From positions 1 through 7,882 of the forward strand of contig KL569149.1 in assembly GCA_000715635.1 (NCBI GenBank): a DNA stretch of 7,882 bases, in the 5' to 3' direction. The position numbers were made by a program, and so were the translations under genes. How positions within the stretch are numbered: the stretch's first letter is position 1; every line of letters begins with the position of its first letter. Origin of the DNA: Streptomyces violaceus. GTDB lineage: Bacteria > Actinomycetota > Actinomycetes > Streptomycetales > Streptomycetaceae. Below, piece by piece: positions 1 to 7,302 of the stretch. The notes below the pieces were generated by a model. It saw nothing but the letters and a program-made list of their open reading frames with translations. It was not told where the DNA came from and ran no database searches.

Positions 1-394
1 GGCTGCGGGCCTCCTCGGGGGGCGGGGCGGGCGGCAGCGGGGGCCCGGCGAGCCTGACGAGTCCGCGGACCGCGGCGCGGACCTCGGGGTCGCGCAGGGC
101 CTGGGTGAGGGTGCGGGCGTCCTCGCCGCGCTCCCAGATGTCTCCGGCGAGCAGGTCGAGGGTGGCGTAGAGGTCGCCCTCGATGTCCAGGTCGCCCGCC
201 ACCCAGGCGCGGGCCAGACCCAGTTCGCCCGGCTTGAACAGCAGGCGGCGCAGGGCGCGGCGGTTGCGTACGACCAGGGTCGGCGCGCCCGGCGGGCCCG
301 CCTGCGAACCGTCCCAGGCGCGGACGCGCACCGGGGGTGGTGCTCCCAGCAACTGCGTGAAGAGGCCCTGCAGCCGCTGTGCGGCGTCTGCCAT
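1..394 (-). CDS. Cyclopropane-fatty-acyl-phospholipid synthase-type protein, N-terminal part (cut by window edge)
   Basis: This frame is open from an ATG at 394 to the window edge, giving 131 residues with no stop. The start is well supported: GGAGG at 407-403 lies 8 bases upstream. The visible part is the poorly catalytic N-terminal region of CFA synthase/mycolic-acid-methyltransferase-like proteins. Its most telling stretch is at about residues 60-76, reading LARAWVAGDLDIEGDLY, a pattern typical of the N-terminal domain of actinobacterial CFA-type enzymes. Residues 114-128 form a proline-rich stretch. The SAM-binding methyltransferase domain and active-site residues would lie beyond the window and cannot be checked. 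Family members transfer a methylene from S-adenosylmethionine to a double bond of a phospholipid acyl chain at the membrane. The ndh gene upstream ends in a strong terminator, so this gene probably has its own promoter in 395-535, which I could not place. The family call is fairly sure; the exact substrate is unknown. Confidence 0.8.
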   Translation of the reverse strand, partial: MADAAQRLQGLFTQLLGAPPPVRVRAWDGSQAGPPGAPTLVVRNRRALRRLLFKPGELGLARAWVAGDLDIEGDLYATLDLLAGDIWERGEDARTLTQALRDPEVRAAVRGLVRLAGPPLPPAPPPEEARS

Positions 395-447
395 GGTGTA
401 CACCTCCGTGACGGGGAATCCCGGAATGTCCGACACCACGAAAACAC

Positions 448-466
448 CTGCGGGGCCTCACCGCAG
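448..466 (-). other. Small dyad in the leader of the CFA-type gene
   Basis: CTGCGG at 448-453 pairs perfectly with CCGCAG at 461-466 around a 7-base loop, about 55 bases upstream of the CFA-type start codon. It could be a weak leader hairpin or a protein site. The rest of the gap (395-535) shows no convincing -35/-10 pair on either strand. Confidence 0.2.
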
Positions 467-535
467 TCCCCGGCACGCGTCATGTCTGAGCAAAACCGCC
501 ACTTCGCCCACCCGGCCGTGAGGTCGGTACAACGC

Positions 536-575
536 CGAAGGACCTCCCGCACCACGGATGGCGGGAGGTCCTTCG
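536..575 (-). terminator. Rho-independent-type terminator after ndh
   Basis: Two perfectly complementary 15-base arms (536-550 and 561-575) flank a 10-base loop. The hairpin starts 23 bases past the ndh stop codon. There is no T tract on the minus side, which is common for Streptomyces terminators. It separates ndh from the downstream CFA-type gene. Confidence 0.85.
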
Positions 576-598
576 TCAGGCGGGTGACCGGGTGAGGG

Positions 599-1987
599 TC
601 AGGAGGCCTTGGCCTTCTCCTCGGTCTTCTCCTTCGGCGCGGCCGCGACCGGGGCCGGCTTGGCGGCCTCGTAGAACTCCTCGCGCGGCGTCTCCATCGC
701 GCCGAGCGAGACGACCTCGCGCTTGAGGAACATCGCCAGGGTCCAGTCGGCGAAGACGCGGATCTTGCGGTTCCAGGTCGGCATCGCCATACCGTGGTAG
801 CCACGGTGCATGTACCAGGCGAGACGGCCCTTGAGCTTGATCTTCATCTTGCCCATGACGATCATCGCGACGCCCTTGTGGAGGCCGAGACCGGCCACCG
901 CGCCCTTGTTGGCGTGGGCGTAGTCCTTCTGCGGGAAGCCTCGCATGCCGGAGACCACGTTGTCGCCGAGGACCCGGGCCTGGCGCAGCGCGTGCTGGGC
1001 GTTCGGCGGGCACCAGGCGTTCTCGTTGCCGGCCTTGCGGCCCACGAGGTCCGGGACCTGCGCGTTGTCGCCGGCGGCCCAGATGTAGTCGGTGCCCTTG
1101 ACCTGGAGCGTCGGCTCGCAGTCGACGTGACCGCGGGGGCCGAGGGGCAGGCCGTAGCGGGACAGGGCCGGGTTGGGCTTGACGCCGGCGGTCCAGACGA
1201 TGGTGCTGGAGTCGACCTCGAGGCCGTTCTTCAGCACCACGTGGCCGTCGACGCAGGAGTCCATGGAGGTGGACAGGTAGACCTCGACACCGCGGCCCTC
1301 GAGGTGCTCCTTGCCGTACTTGCCGAGCTTGGGACCCACCTCGGGGAGGATCTTGTCGGCGGCGTCGACGAGGATGAAGCGCATGTCCTCGCGGGACACG
1401 TTCTTGTAGTACTTCGCGGCGTCCCGGGCCATGTCCTCGACCTCGCCGATGGTCTCCGCACCGGCGAAACCGCCGCCCACGAAGACGAAGGTGAGCGCCT
1501 TGCGGCGGATCTCCTCGTCGGTGGTGGAGTCGGCCTTGTCGAGCTGCTCGAGGACGTGGTTGCGCAGGCCGATGGCCTCCTCGACGCCCTTCATGCCGAT
1601 GCCCTGCTCGGCGAGGCCGGGGATCGGGAAGGTGCGGGAGACCGCGCCGAGCGCGATCACCAGGTAGTCGAAGGGCAGCTCGTAGGCCTCGCCGACCAGC
1701 GGGGAGACCGTGGCGACCTTGCGGTCCTGGTCGATGGTGGTGACCCGGCCGGTGAGAACCTCCGCCTTGGGCAGCACGCGTCGCAGCGGGACGACGACGT
1801 GGCGCGGGGAGATGTTGCCGGCGGCGGCTTCGGGGAGGAAGGGCTGGTAGGTCATGTACGACCGGGGGTCGACGACCGTGACGGTCGCCTCGCCGTAGCG
1901 CATCTTCTTCTGGATGCGCCGAGCTGCGTACAGGCCTACGTACCCACCGCCTACTACGAGGATCCTGGGACGCTCCGTGGTGCTCAT
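599..1987 (-). CDS. ndh: Type II NADH dehydrogenase (NDH-2), FAD-dependent NADH:quinone oxidoreductase
   Basis: This 462-residue protein should pass electrons from NADH to the membrane quinone pool without pumping protons. It has two dinucleotide-binding Rossmann motifs: GGGYVG at residues 13-18 for FAD and GGGFAGAE at 171-178 for NADH. The second FAD contact AAGDNAQ lies at 304-310, and a PPNAQHA motif at 327-333 matches the NDH-2 quinone-site region. The part from about 385 to 425 is basic and aromatic and fits the C-terminal membrane-anchoring helices of the family. The last 20 residues are a Lys/Ala/Glu-rich tail. The length fits NDH-2. The ATG at 1987 is chosen because similarity begins right there; its ribosome site is poor (GGGTGG about 12 bases upstream). 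It stands alone between two terminators, and a Rex-type operator lies about 320 bases upstream, suggesting redox control. From memory it corresponds to SCO3092. Confidence 0.93.
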   Translation of the reverse strand: MSTTERPRILVVGGGYVGLYAARRIQKKMRYGEATVTVVDPRSYMTYQPFLPEAAAGNISPRHVVVPLRRVLPKAEVLTGRVTTIDQDRKVATVSPLVGEAYELPFDYLVIALGAVSRTFPIPGLAEQGIGMKGVEEAIGLRNHVLEQLDKADSTTDEEIRRKALTFVFVGGGFAGAETIGEVEDMARDAAKYYKNVSREDMRFILVDAADKILPEVGPKLGKYGKEHLEGRGVEVYLSTSMDSCVDGHVVLKNGLEVDSSTIVWTAGVKPNPALSRYGLPLGPRGHVDCEPTLQVKGTDYIWAAGDNAQVPDLVGRKAGNENAWCPPNAQHALRQARVLGDNVVSGMRGFPQKDYAHANKGAVAGLGLHKGVAMIVMGKMKIKLKGRLAWYMHRGYHGMAMPTWNRKIRVFADWTLAMFLKREVVSLGAMETPREEFYEAAKPAPVAAAPKEKTEEKAKAS

Positions 1988-2102
1988 GCCATCGAGTATC
2001 CACCCGGCTCAGGGGGGTGGCTCGTGCGCCCCTTCACAAGCTCGGTCGGGGTGTGTGTTATCCTCCGCGGCCCGCGTGATCCATGTCATGGTGACAACCG
2101 GG

Positions 2103-2131
2103 ACCCTTTGTGCACCCCGGCCCGTTGTCAA
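2103..2131 (-). promoter_or_regulatory. Candidate ndh promoter (weak)
   Basis: The minus strand has a perfect TTGACA at 2131-2126, followed after 17 bases by AAGGGT at 2108-2103. The -35 is ideal, but the -10 lacks the expected TA, so this is tentative. It would give a leader of about 110 bases before ndh. A rival is TTGAAC-N16-TATGGA, which overlaps the palindrome at 2230-2241. Confidence 0.3.
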
Positions 2132-2162
2132 TGCCGCGTGAGCTGCCTCTCTGGGCGGAAAG

Positions 2163-2177
2163 GGCCTCCGTGAGGCC
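2163..2177. other. Short perfect hairpin in the ndh upstream region
   Basis: GGCCTC (2163-2168) and GAGGCC (2172-2177) are complementary around a 3-base loop. It lies between the Rex site and ndh. It may be a leader hairpin if transcription starts at or above the 2230 palindrome; no function can be read from it. Confidence 0.25.
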
Positions 2178-2229
2178 ACCCCGGAGTCCCGCTTCGGACC
2201 CCTTCCCCGGCACCTCCATACCATGCTTC

Positions 2230-2241
2230 TGAACATGTTCA
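2230..2241. promoter_or_regulatory. Perfect 12-bp palindrome TGAACATGTTCA, possible operator
   Basis: TGAACATGTTCA is fully self-complementary and lies in the non-coding region upstream of ndh. On the minus strand it overlaps a possible -35 (TTGAAC) that is followed 16 bases later by TATGGA. The half-sites are too close for a Gram-positive LexA box, which needs GAAC-N4-GTTC. I do not know the cognate regulator. Confidence 0.35.
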
Positions 2242-2306
2242 AAGGCACCTTGGGGCCCCGGATGGGTCAACGGAACCCCTCTTGTCGCTCTCGAGGGCCG
2301 AATTCC

Positions 2307-2324
2307 TTGTGAAGAACTTCACGA
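2307..2324. promoter_or_regulatory. Rex-type operator (ROP) upstream of ndh
   Basis: The site reads TTGTGAA, then GAAC, then TTCACGA. It is an inverted repeat of TTGTGAA with a 4-base spacer and one mismatch in the right arm. This matches the Rex consensus (TTGTGAA-N4-TTCACAA) known from Streptomyces. Rex leaves the DNA when NADH is high relative to NAD+. The site lies between the ppx terminator and ndh, so ndh is the only sensible target, although it is about 320 bases from the ndh start codon. The assignment is by motif and context, not by experiment. Confidence 0.7.
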
Positions 2325-2344
2325 ACTTTTCCGACGAGCTGTCG

Positions 2345-2370
2345 CCGGGGGGTTCGTACGGGCCCCCCGG
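2345..2370 (-). terminator. Terminator after the ppx gene
   Basis: CCGGGGGG (2345-2352) and CCCCCCGG (2363-2370) form an 8-bp all-GC stem around a 10-base loop, 38 bases past the ppx stop. No T tract follows. It closes the eno-divIC-DUF501-ppx block and insulates ndh. Confidence 0.7.
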
Positions 2371-2408
2371 ACGCGCTCAAACGTGATCCATGCCTGCTCA
2401 GAAGCGGC

Positions 2409-3350
2409 CTACGCGACCGACCACGCGATGCCGTCGAGGATGTCGTGCTCGCTCACGACGACCTCCTCGGCACCGATCCGCTCCATGATCGACAGCAGCA
2501 CGAGGGCCCCCGCCGCGATCACGTCGACCCGGCCCGGGTGCATGGAGGGAACGGCCGCGCGCTCGGCGTGGGTGGAGCGCAGCAGCCACTCGGTGATCTC
2601 GCGGACCCGGTCGTGGGAGACGCGGGAGTGGTGGATGGCGGCCGAGTCGTACTCGGGCAGCTCCTGGGCGATCGCCGACACGGTCGTCACCGAGCCGGCC
2701 AGGCCGACCAGCGTGCGGGCCTCGCGCAGCGGGACCGTCTCCTCGGCGAGGTCGAGGGCGGCCTCGATGTCGGCCCGCATCGCCGCGACCTGCTCCTCGG
2801 ACGGCGGGTCGCTCACCACACCGTCCCGGACCAGGTGACGCTCGGTCATGCGGACACAGCCGATGTCCACCGAGCGCGCCGCGCGCACCCGGTCGTCGCC
2901 GACCACGAACTCGGTCGAGCCGCCGCCGATGTCCACGACGAGGTAGGGCTTCGGGAGGTGGTCTCCTCCGGCGAGCTCCTTGGTGGCGCCGGTGAAGGAG
3001 AACTCGGCCTCCTGGTCCCCGGAGATCACCTCGGGCTCGACGCCCAGGATGTCCAGCACGCCGCGCACGAACTCGTCGCGGTTCTCGGCGTCCCGGGAGG
3101 CGGAGGTCGCCACGAACCGCAGCCGCTCCGCCCCGTGCTCCTTGATGATCCCGGCGTACTCGCGGCACGCCTCGAAGGTCCGCCGCAGCGCCTCGGGGGC
3201 GAGCCGGCCGGTGCGGTCGACGCCCTGCCCGAGCCGCACGATCGTCATCCGGCGGTCCAGGTCGACCAGCTCACCGGTGGCGGGGTCCGCATCCGCGACG
3301 AGGAGCCGGATGGAGTTCGTACCGCAGTCCACGGCGGCGACACGGGTCAC
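2409..3350 (-). CDS. ppx: Exopolyphosphatase / guanosine pentaphosphatase family protein (Ppx/GppA)
   Basis: This 313-residue protein belongs to the ASKHA-fold Ppx/GppA family, which removes terminal phosphate from polyphosphate or from pppGpp. Visible family motifs are the first phosphate loop VDCGTNSIRLL (7-17), VATSASRDAENRD (80-92), ISGDQEAEFSFTG (109-121) with the presumed catalytic Glu at 114, the second phosphate loop VVDIGGGSTEF (138-148), and GLAGSVTT (216-223). It ends after the two-domain core, as short actinobacterial members do, and lacks the C-terminal extension of E. coli Ppx. The start is the GTG at 3350: GAGGAGG (3364-3358) lies 7 bases upstream, and homology begins at once. 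This start overlaps the DUF501 stop (GTGA), so the two are probably translationally coupled. The frame is open further upstream only because of high GC. From memory it matches SCO3093 and mycobacterial Rv1026 (ppx2). Whether polyphosphate or (p)ppGpp is the real substrate cannot be told here. Confidence 0.92.
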   Translation of the reverse strand: MTRVAAVDCGTNSIRLLVADADPATGELVDLDRRMTIVRLGQGVDRTGRLAPEALRRTFEACREYAGIIKEHGAERLRFVATSASRDAENRDEFVRGVLDILGVEPEVISGDQEAEFSFTGATKELAGGDHLPKPYLVVDIGGGSTEFVVGDDRVRAARSVDIGCVRMTERHLVRDGVVSDPPSEEQVAAMRADIEAALDLAEETVPLREARTLVGLAGSVTTVSAIAQELPEYDSAAIHHSRVSHDRVREITEWLLRSTHAERAAVPSMHPGRVDVIAAGALVLLSIMERIGAEEVVVSEHDILDGIAWSVA

Positions 3351-3877
3351 TGGGCGGCCTCCTCGGCATTCGTCACGCACGGGCCCTTGCGCCACCACTC
3401 CGGCAGCATCCCGATCGCCTCGTCGCCGAGCGGGTTCACGCCGGGCCCCGCGGCCAGCGAGTGCGCCACCAGCACGTGCAGGCACTTCACCCGGTCCGGC
3501 ATGCCGCCCGCGCTGGGGAAGTTCTTCAGCTCCTCGATCTCGTCCCGGCGCCTGATGTAGTCCTCGTGCGCCGCCCGGTAGGCCGCCGCCAGCTCGGGGT
3601 CCGAGGCCAGCCGCTCGGTCATCTCCTTCATCACGCCGTTCGCCTCCAGCGTGCCGATCGCCGAGGCGGCGCGCGGGCACGTCAGGTAGTACAGCGTGGG
3701 GAACGGCGTTCCGTCCGGCAGCCGCGGTGCCGTCTCGACGACGTCCGGGTGCCCGCACGGGCACCGGTGCGCGATCGCGCGCAAACCGCGCGGGGGCCGA
3801 CCGAGCTGCTGCTTGAAGGCCTCGACGTCCGCGTCGGTGGGCTCGGTGCGCGGGGTGGTCGGCGGGGGCGTTTCCAT
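3347..3877 (-). CDS. DUF501 family protein, conserved in the eno-divIC-ppx block
   Basis: This 176-residue soluble protein has no signal peptide or membrane segment, and no established function that I know of. It shows the DUF501 pattern: a CPCGHPDVV motif at residues 39-47, a GTPFPTLYYLTCP stretch at 56-68, and near the C-terminus MPDRVKCLHVLVAHSLA (126-142), followed by NPLGDEA (148-154) and PEWWRKGPC (159-167). The Cys and His residues at 39, 41, 43, 67, 132, 134 and 139 could form a metal site; that is my inference. The first 15 residues are Pro/Thr-rich and probably disordered. The ATG at 3877 has only a weak ribosome site (GAAG about 7 bases upstream). The gene lies 66 bases after the divIC-like gene, and its stop overlaps the ppx start. 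From memory it matches SCO3094 and Rv1025. The steady pairing with ppx suggests a joint role, but none is proven. Confidence 0.85.
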   Translation of the reverse strand: METPPPTTPRTEPTDADVEAFKQQLGRPPRGLRAIAHRCPCGHPDVVETAPRLPDGTPFPTLYYLTCPRAASAIGTLEANGVMKEMTERLASDPELAAAYRAAHEDYIRRRDEIEELKNFPSAGGMPDRVKCLHVLVAHSLAAGPGVNPLGDEAIGMLPEWWRKGPCVTNAEEAAQ

Positions 3878-3943
3878 GACTGTCTTCAGGCTGTCTTTCT
3901 TTGAGTCAGATATTCGAGTCGGATGACCGGCTGGTCTTCGGGT

Positions 3944-4420
3944 TCACCGTTCGGAGGCGTCGGACTTGTCGACGCCGTCCCACACGTTCGCGTACCAGGG
4001 GCGGTCGGCCGTCCCGAGCACGGCGTGCGACTGCCGCGCCGCGTGCGGGTCGACGACGATGAATCCCGTCTCCCCCGGCATGACGTAGTGCAACCGCTGC
4101 CGGATCTGCTGCTCCGCGTACGCGTCGTCCTGCCAGCGCGCCTTCTGGTCACGCAGCCGTTCGACACGTTGGCGGGCCTGCTGCTGTTCGCGCTGGAGGT
4201 CGTCGATCTCAGCGCGCTGGGAGACGTACTCCCGCATCGGGTAGGCCAGCGCCACGATCAGCGTGCACATCACCAGGGCGAGCAGCGCGGCGCGGCCGGT
4301 CAGCCGGGAGCGGCGGGCCTGACGCCGGGTCTGGGAGCGGTAGACCCGGGCCGCGGTCTGCTCACCGAGCAGCCGGATCCTGGTCGAGGTGGAGAAACGG
4401 TCCCGGTCCTTCACGGCCAT
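3944..4420 (-). CDS. divIC: DivIC/FtsB-type septum formation initiator protein
   Basis: This is a 158-residue bitopic membrane protein of the FtsB/DivIC family, which works with FtsL and FtsQ/DivIB in the divisome. Its layout is a basic cytoplasmic tail of about 43 residues, one transmembrane helix at about 44-61, a coiled coil at about 63-95 rich in Gln, Arg and Glu, and the family signature around DDAYAEQQIRQRLHYVMPGE (98-117). The C-terminal 40 residues are loosely structured and end in Asp/Ser/Glu. I chose the ATG at 4420, reading MAVKDRDRF, because purine-rich ribosome-binding sequence (GGGAGAG and GGGGAGA, 4436-4422) lies just upstream. A possible GTG at 4471 has no ribosome site and falls inside the eno terminator hairpin. 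In Streptomyces, DivIC supports sporulation septation. From memory it matches SCO3095 and Rv1024. Confidence 0.9.
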   Translation of the reverse strand: MAVKDRDRFSTSTRIRLLGEQTAARVYRSQTRRQARRSRLTGRAALLALVMCTLIVALAYPMREYVSQRAEIDDLQREQQQARQRVERLRDQKARWQDDAYAEQQIRQRLHYVMPGETGFIVVDPHAARQSHAVLGTADRPWYANVWDGVDKSDASER

Positions 4421-4454
4421 GTCTCCCCGCTCTCCCGCTGCACCGTCATACGCG

Positions 4455-4499
4455 CGTACGTCCCCGGACACGGTACGGGACCGAGTCCGGGGACGTACG
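4455..4499 (-). terminator. Strong inverted repeat between eno and divIC (terminator or attenuator)
   Basis: Perfect 15-base arms CGTACGTCCCCGGAC (4455-4469) and GTCCGGGGACGTACG (4485-4499) enclose an A/A mismatch and a further CGGT/ACCG stem with a 5-base loop. It starts 27 bases after the eno stop. There is no T tract. It may stop or reduce read-through from eno into divIC, or stabilise the eno message. Confidence 0.75.
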
Positions 4500-4525
4500 T
4501 ACGACGCTTCCTATGAAGCTGTGCG

Positions 4526-5890
<1,365 letters not shown>

Positions 5891-5902
5891 CTAACCGGCT
5901 CG

Positions 5903-5914
5903 GGCCGATCGGCC
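5903..5914. other. Perfect palindrome GGCCGATCGGCC upstream of eno
   Basis: This 12-bp self-complementary sequence lies about 100 bases before the eno start. If transcription starts near 5938 it would be in the leader RNA. GC-rich palindromes of this length can occur by chance in Streptomyces. Confidence 0.2.
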
Positions 5915-5944
5915 ACCGGGTCGCCCACCCCATGGACAGAACCG

Positions 5945-5973
5945 AGAGTAAATTGTTTCCGAACGGAACAAAG
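5945..5973 (-). promoter_or_regulatory. Candidate eno promoter with a dyad over its spacer
   Basis: TACTCT at 5950-5945 on the minus strand fits a Streptomyces -10 (TANNNT). The hexamer 17 bases upstream, CTTTGT, is a weak -35. The spacer and the -35 edge are covered by a dyad at 5953-5971, TTGTTTCCGAACGGAACAA, whose arms TTGTT-CCG and CGG-AACAA match except for one extra T. The leader to the eno start would be about 130 bases. This is the most promoter-like spot between the rpf terminator and eno, but it is not proven. Confidence 0.4.
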
Positions 5974-5996
5974 ACGGTGACGGAAAAGACCGGCAG

Positions 5997-6044
5997 AAAA
6001 AACCCCGCCCCGGCGCGTACGGGGGAACACGCACCGGGGCGGGG
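5997..6044 (-). terminator. Classic intrinsic terminator after the Rpf gene
   Basis: CCCCGCCCCGG (6003-6013) and CCGGGGCGGGG (6034-6044) form a perfect 11-bp stem, extended past one mismatch by GCGT/ACGC. On the minus strand the hairpin is followed at once by six Ts (6002-5997). It begins 19 bases after the Rpf stop and isolates the gene from eno. Confidence 0.92.
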
Positions 6045-6063
6045 AGCCCTTGAGAGCCGCTGC

Positions 6064-6958
<895 letters not shown>

Positions 6959-6982
6959 GCAGCGGCCCGTCATGCCAGGCCA

Positions 6983-7004
6983 GTTCCCCGATACCTCGGG
7001 TAAC
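6983..7004. promoter_or_regulatory. Imperfect palindrome just upstream of the Rpf promoter
   Basis: The plus strand reads GTT, C, CCCGA, TACC, TCGGG, T, AAC. The arms GTT-CCCGA and TCGGG-AAC are complementary apart from one mismatched pair. It sits 25 bases upstream of the -35, where an activator or upstream repressor could bind. The regulator is unknown to me. Confidence 0.35.
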
Positions 7005-7065
7005 GGCAATTTCCGGACACCCACTTCATTCCTGGATTTCATGATTTATCGACCAACCGGCTTGA

Positions 7066-7084
7066 TGAGGTGTGACCCACCTCA
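7066..7084. promoter_or_regulatory. Dyad TGAGGTG-N5-CACCTCA in the divergent gap
   Basis: Perfect 7-bp arms flank TGACC in the 543-bp gap between the Rpf gene and the plus-strand gene. It may be a regulator site for either gene. The rest of this gap (7005-7302) includes an unusually AT-rich stretch for this genome (about 7022-7052) and a TTGACC at 7115-7120 with no good -10 partner. I see no RNA gene in it. Confidence 0.3.
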
Positions 7085-7302
7085 CCACTCCAACGCCCTT
7101 TACAAACAAGGGACTTGACCGTGAGTGCGCGATTCCGTGCCGAACGTGACCCTGTGCGCTGGATGGTTCGATTCCGTTCGCCCTGGGGCGTGACTCCCGC
7201 CACAGATCACCCGTTGTCTTCTTCATGAGCCGGGGCCTACCCGGACCACGGGCCGGGAGCCACCCGGCTTTGCCACGCACCGCATCCCCGAGGGAGCCCC
7301 CC

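Noticed and set aside
576..2003. Long minus-strand frame of 475 codons overlapping ndh in another frame
   Set aside because: Its protein is an Arg/Gly/Pro-rich low-complexity shadow, typical of high-GC coding DNA; the 462-codon frame has clear NDH-2 motifs.
2033..2040. Second Rex half-site (TTCACAAG) close to the ndh start
   Set aside because: No matching TTGTGAA arm at the right distance; only a half-site.
794..2173. Plus-strand 459-codon frame antisense to ndh
   Set aside because: Val/Asp/Leu/Gly/His-rich antisense shadow with no family motif, and it runs into the ndh control region.
2230..2241. LexA/SOS box
   Set aside because: The GAAC and GTTC half-sites are 2 bases apart rather than the 4 required for the Gram-positive LexA box.
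2445..3560. Plus-strand 371-codon frame antisense to ppx and DUF501
   Set aside because: Antisense shadow spanning two real genes, without a ribosome site or recognisable domain.
3351..3764. N-terminal extension of the ppx frame to give 451 residues
   Set aside because: The extension lies wholly within DUF501 coding sequence, and the GTG at 3350 has an excellent ribosome site.
4421..4471. GTG at 4471 as the divIC start
   Set aside because: No ribosome site, and the codon lies inside the eno terminator hairpin; ATG 4420 has purine-rich sequence directly upstream.
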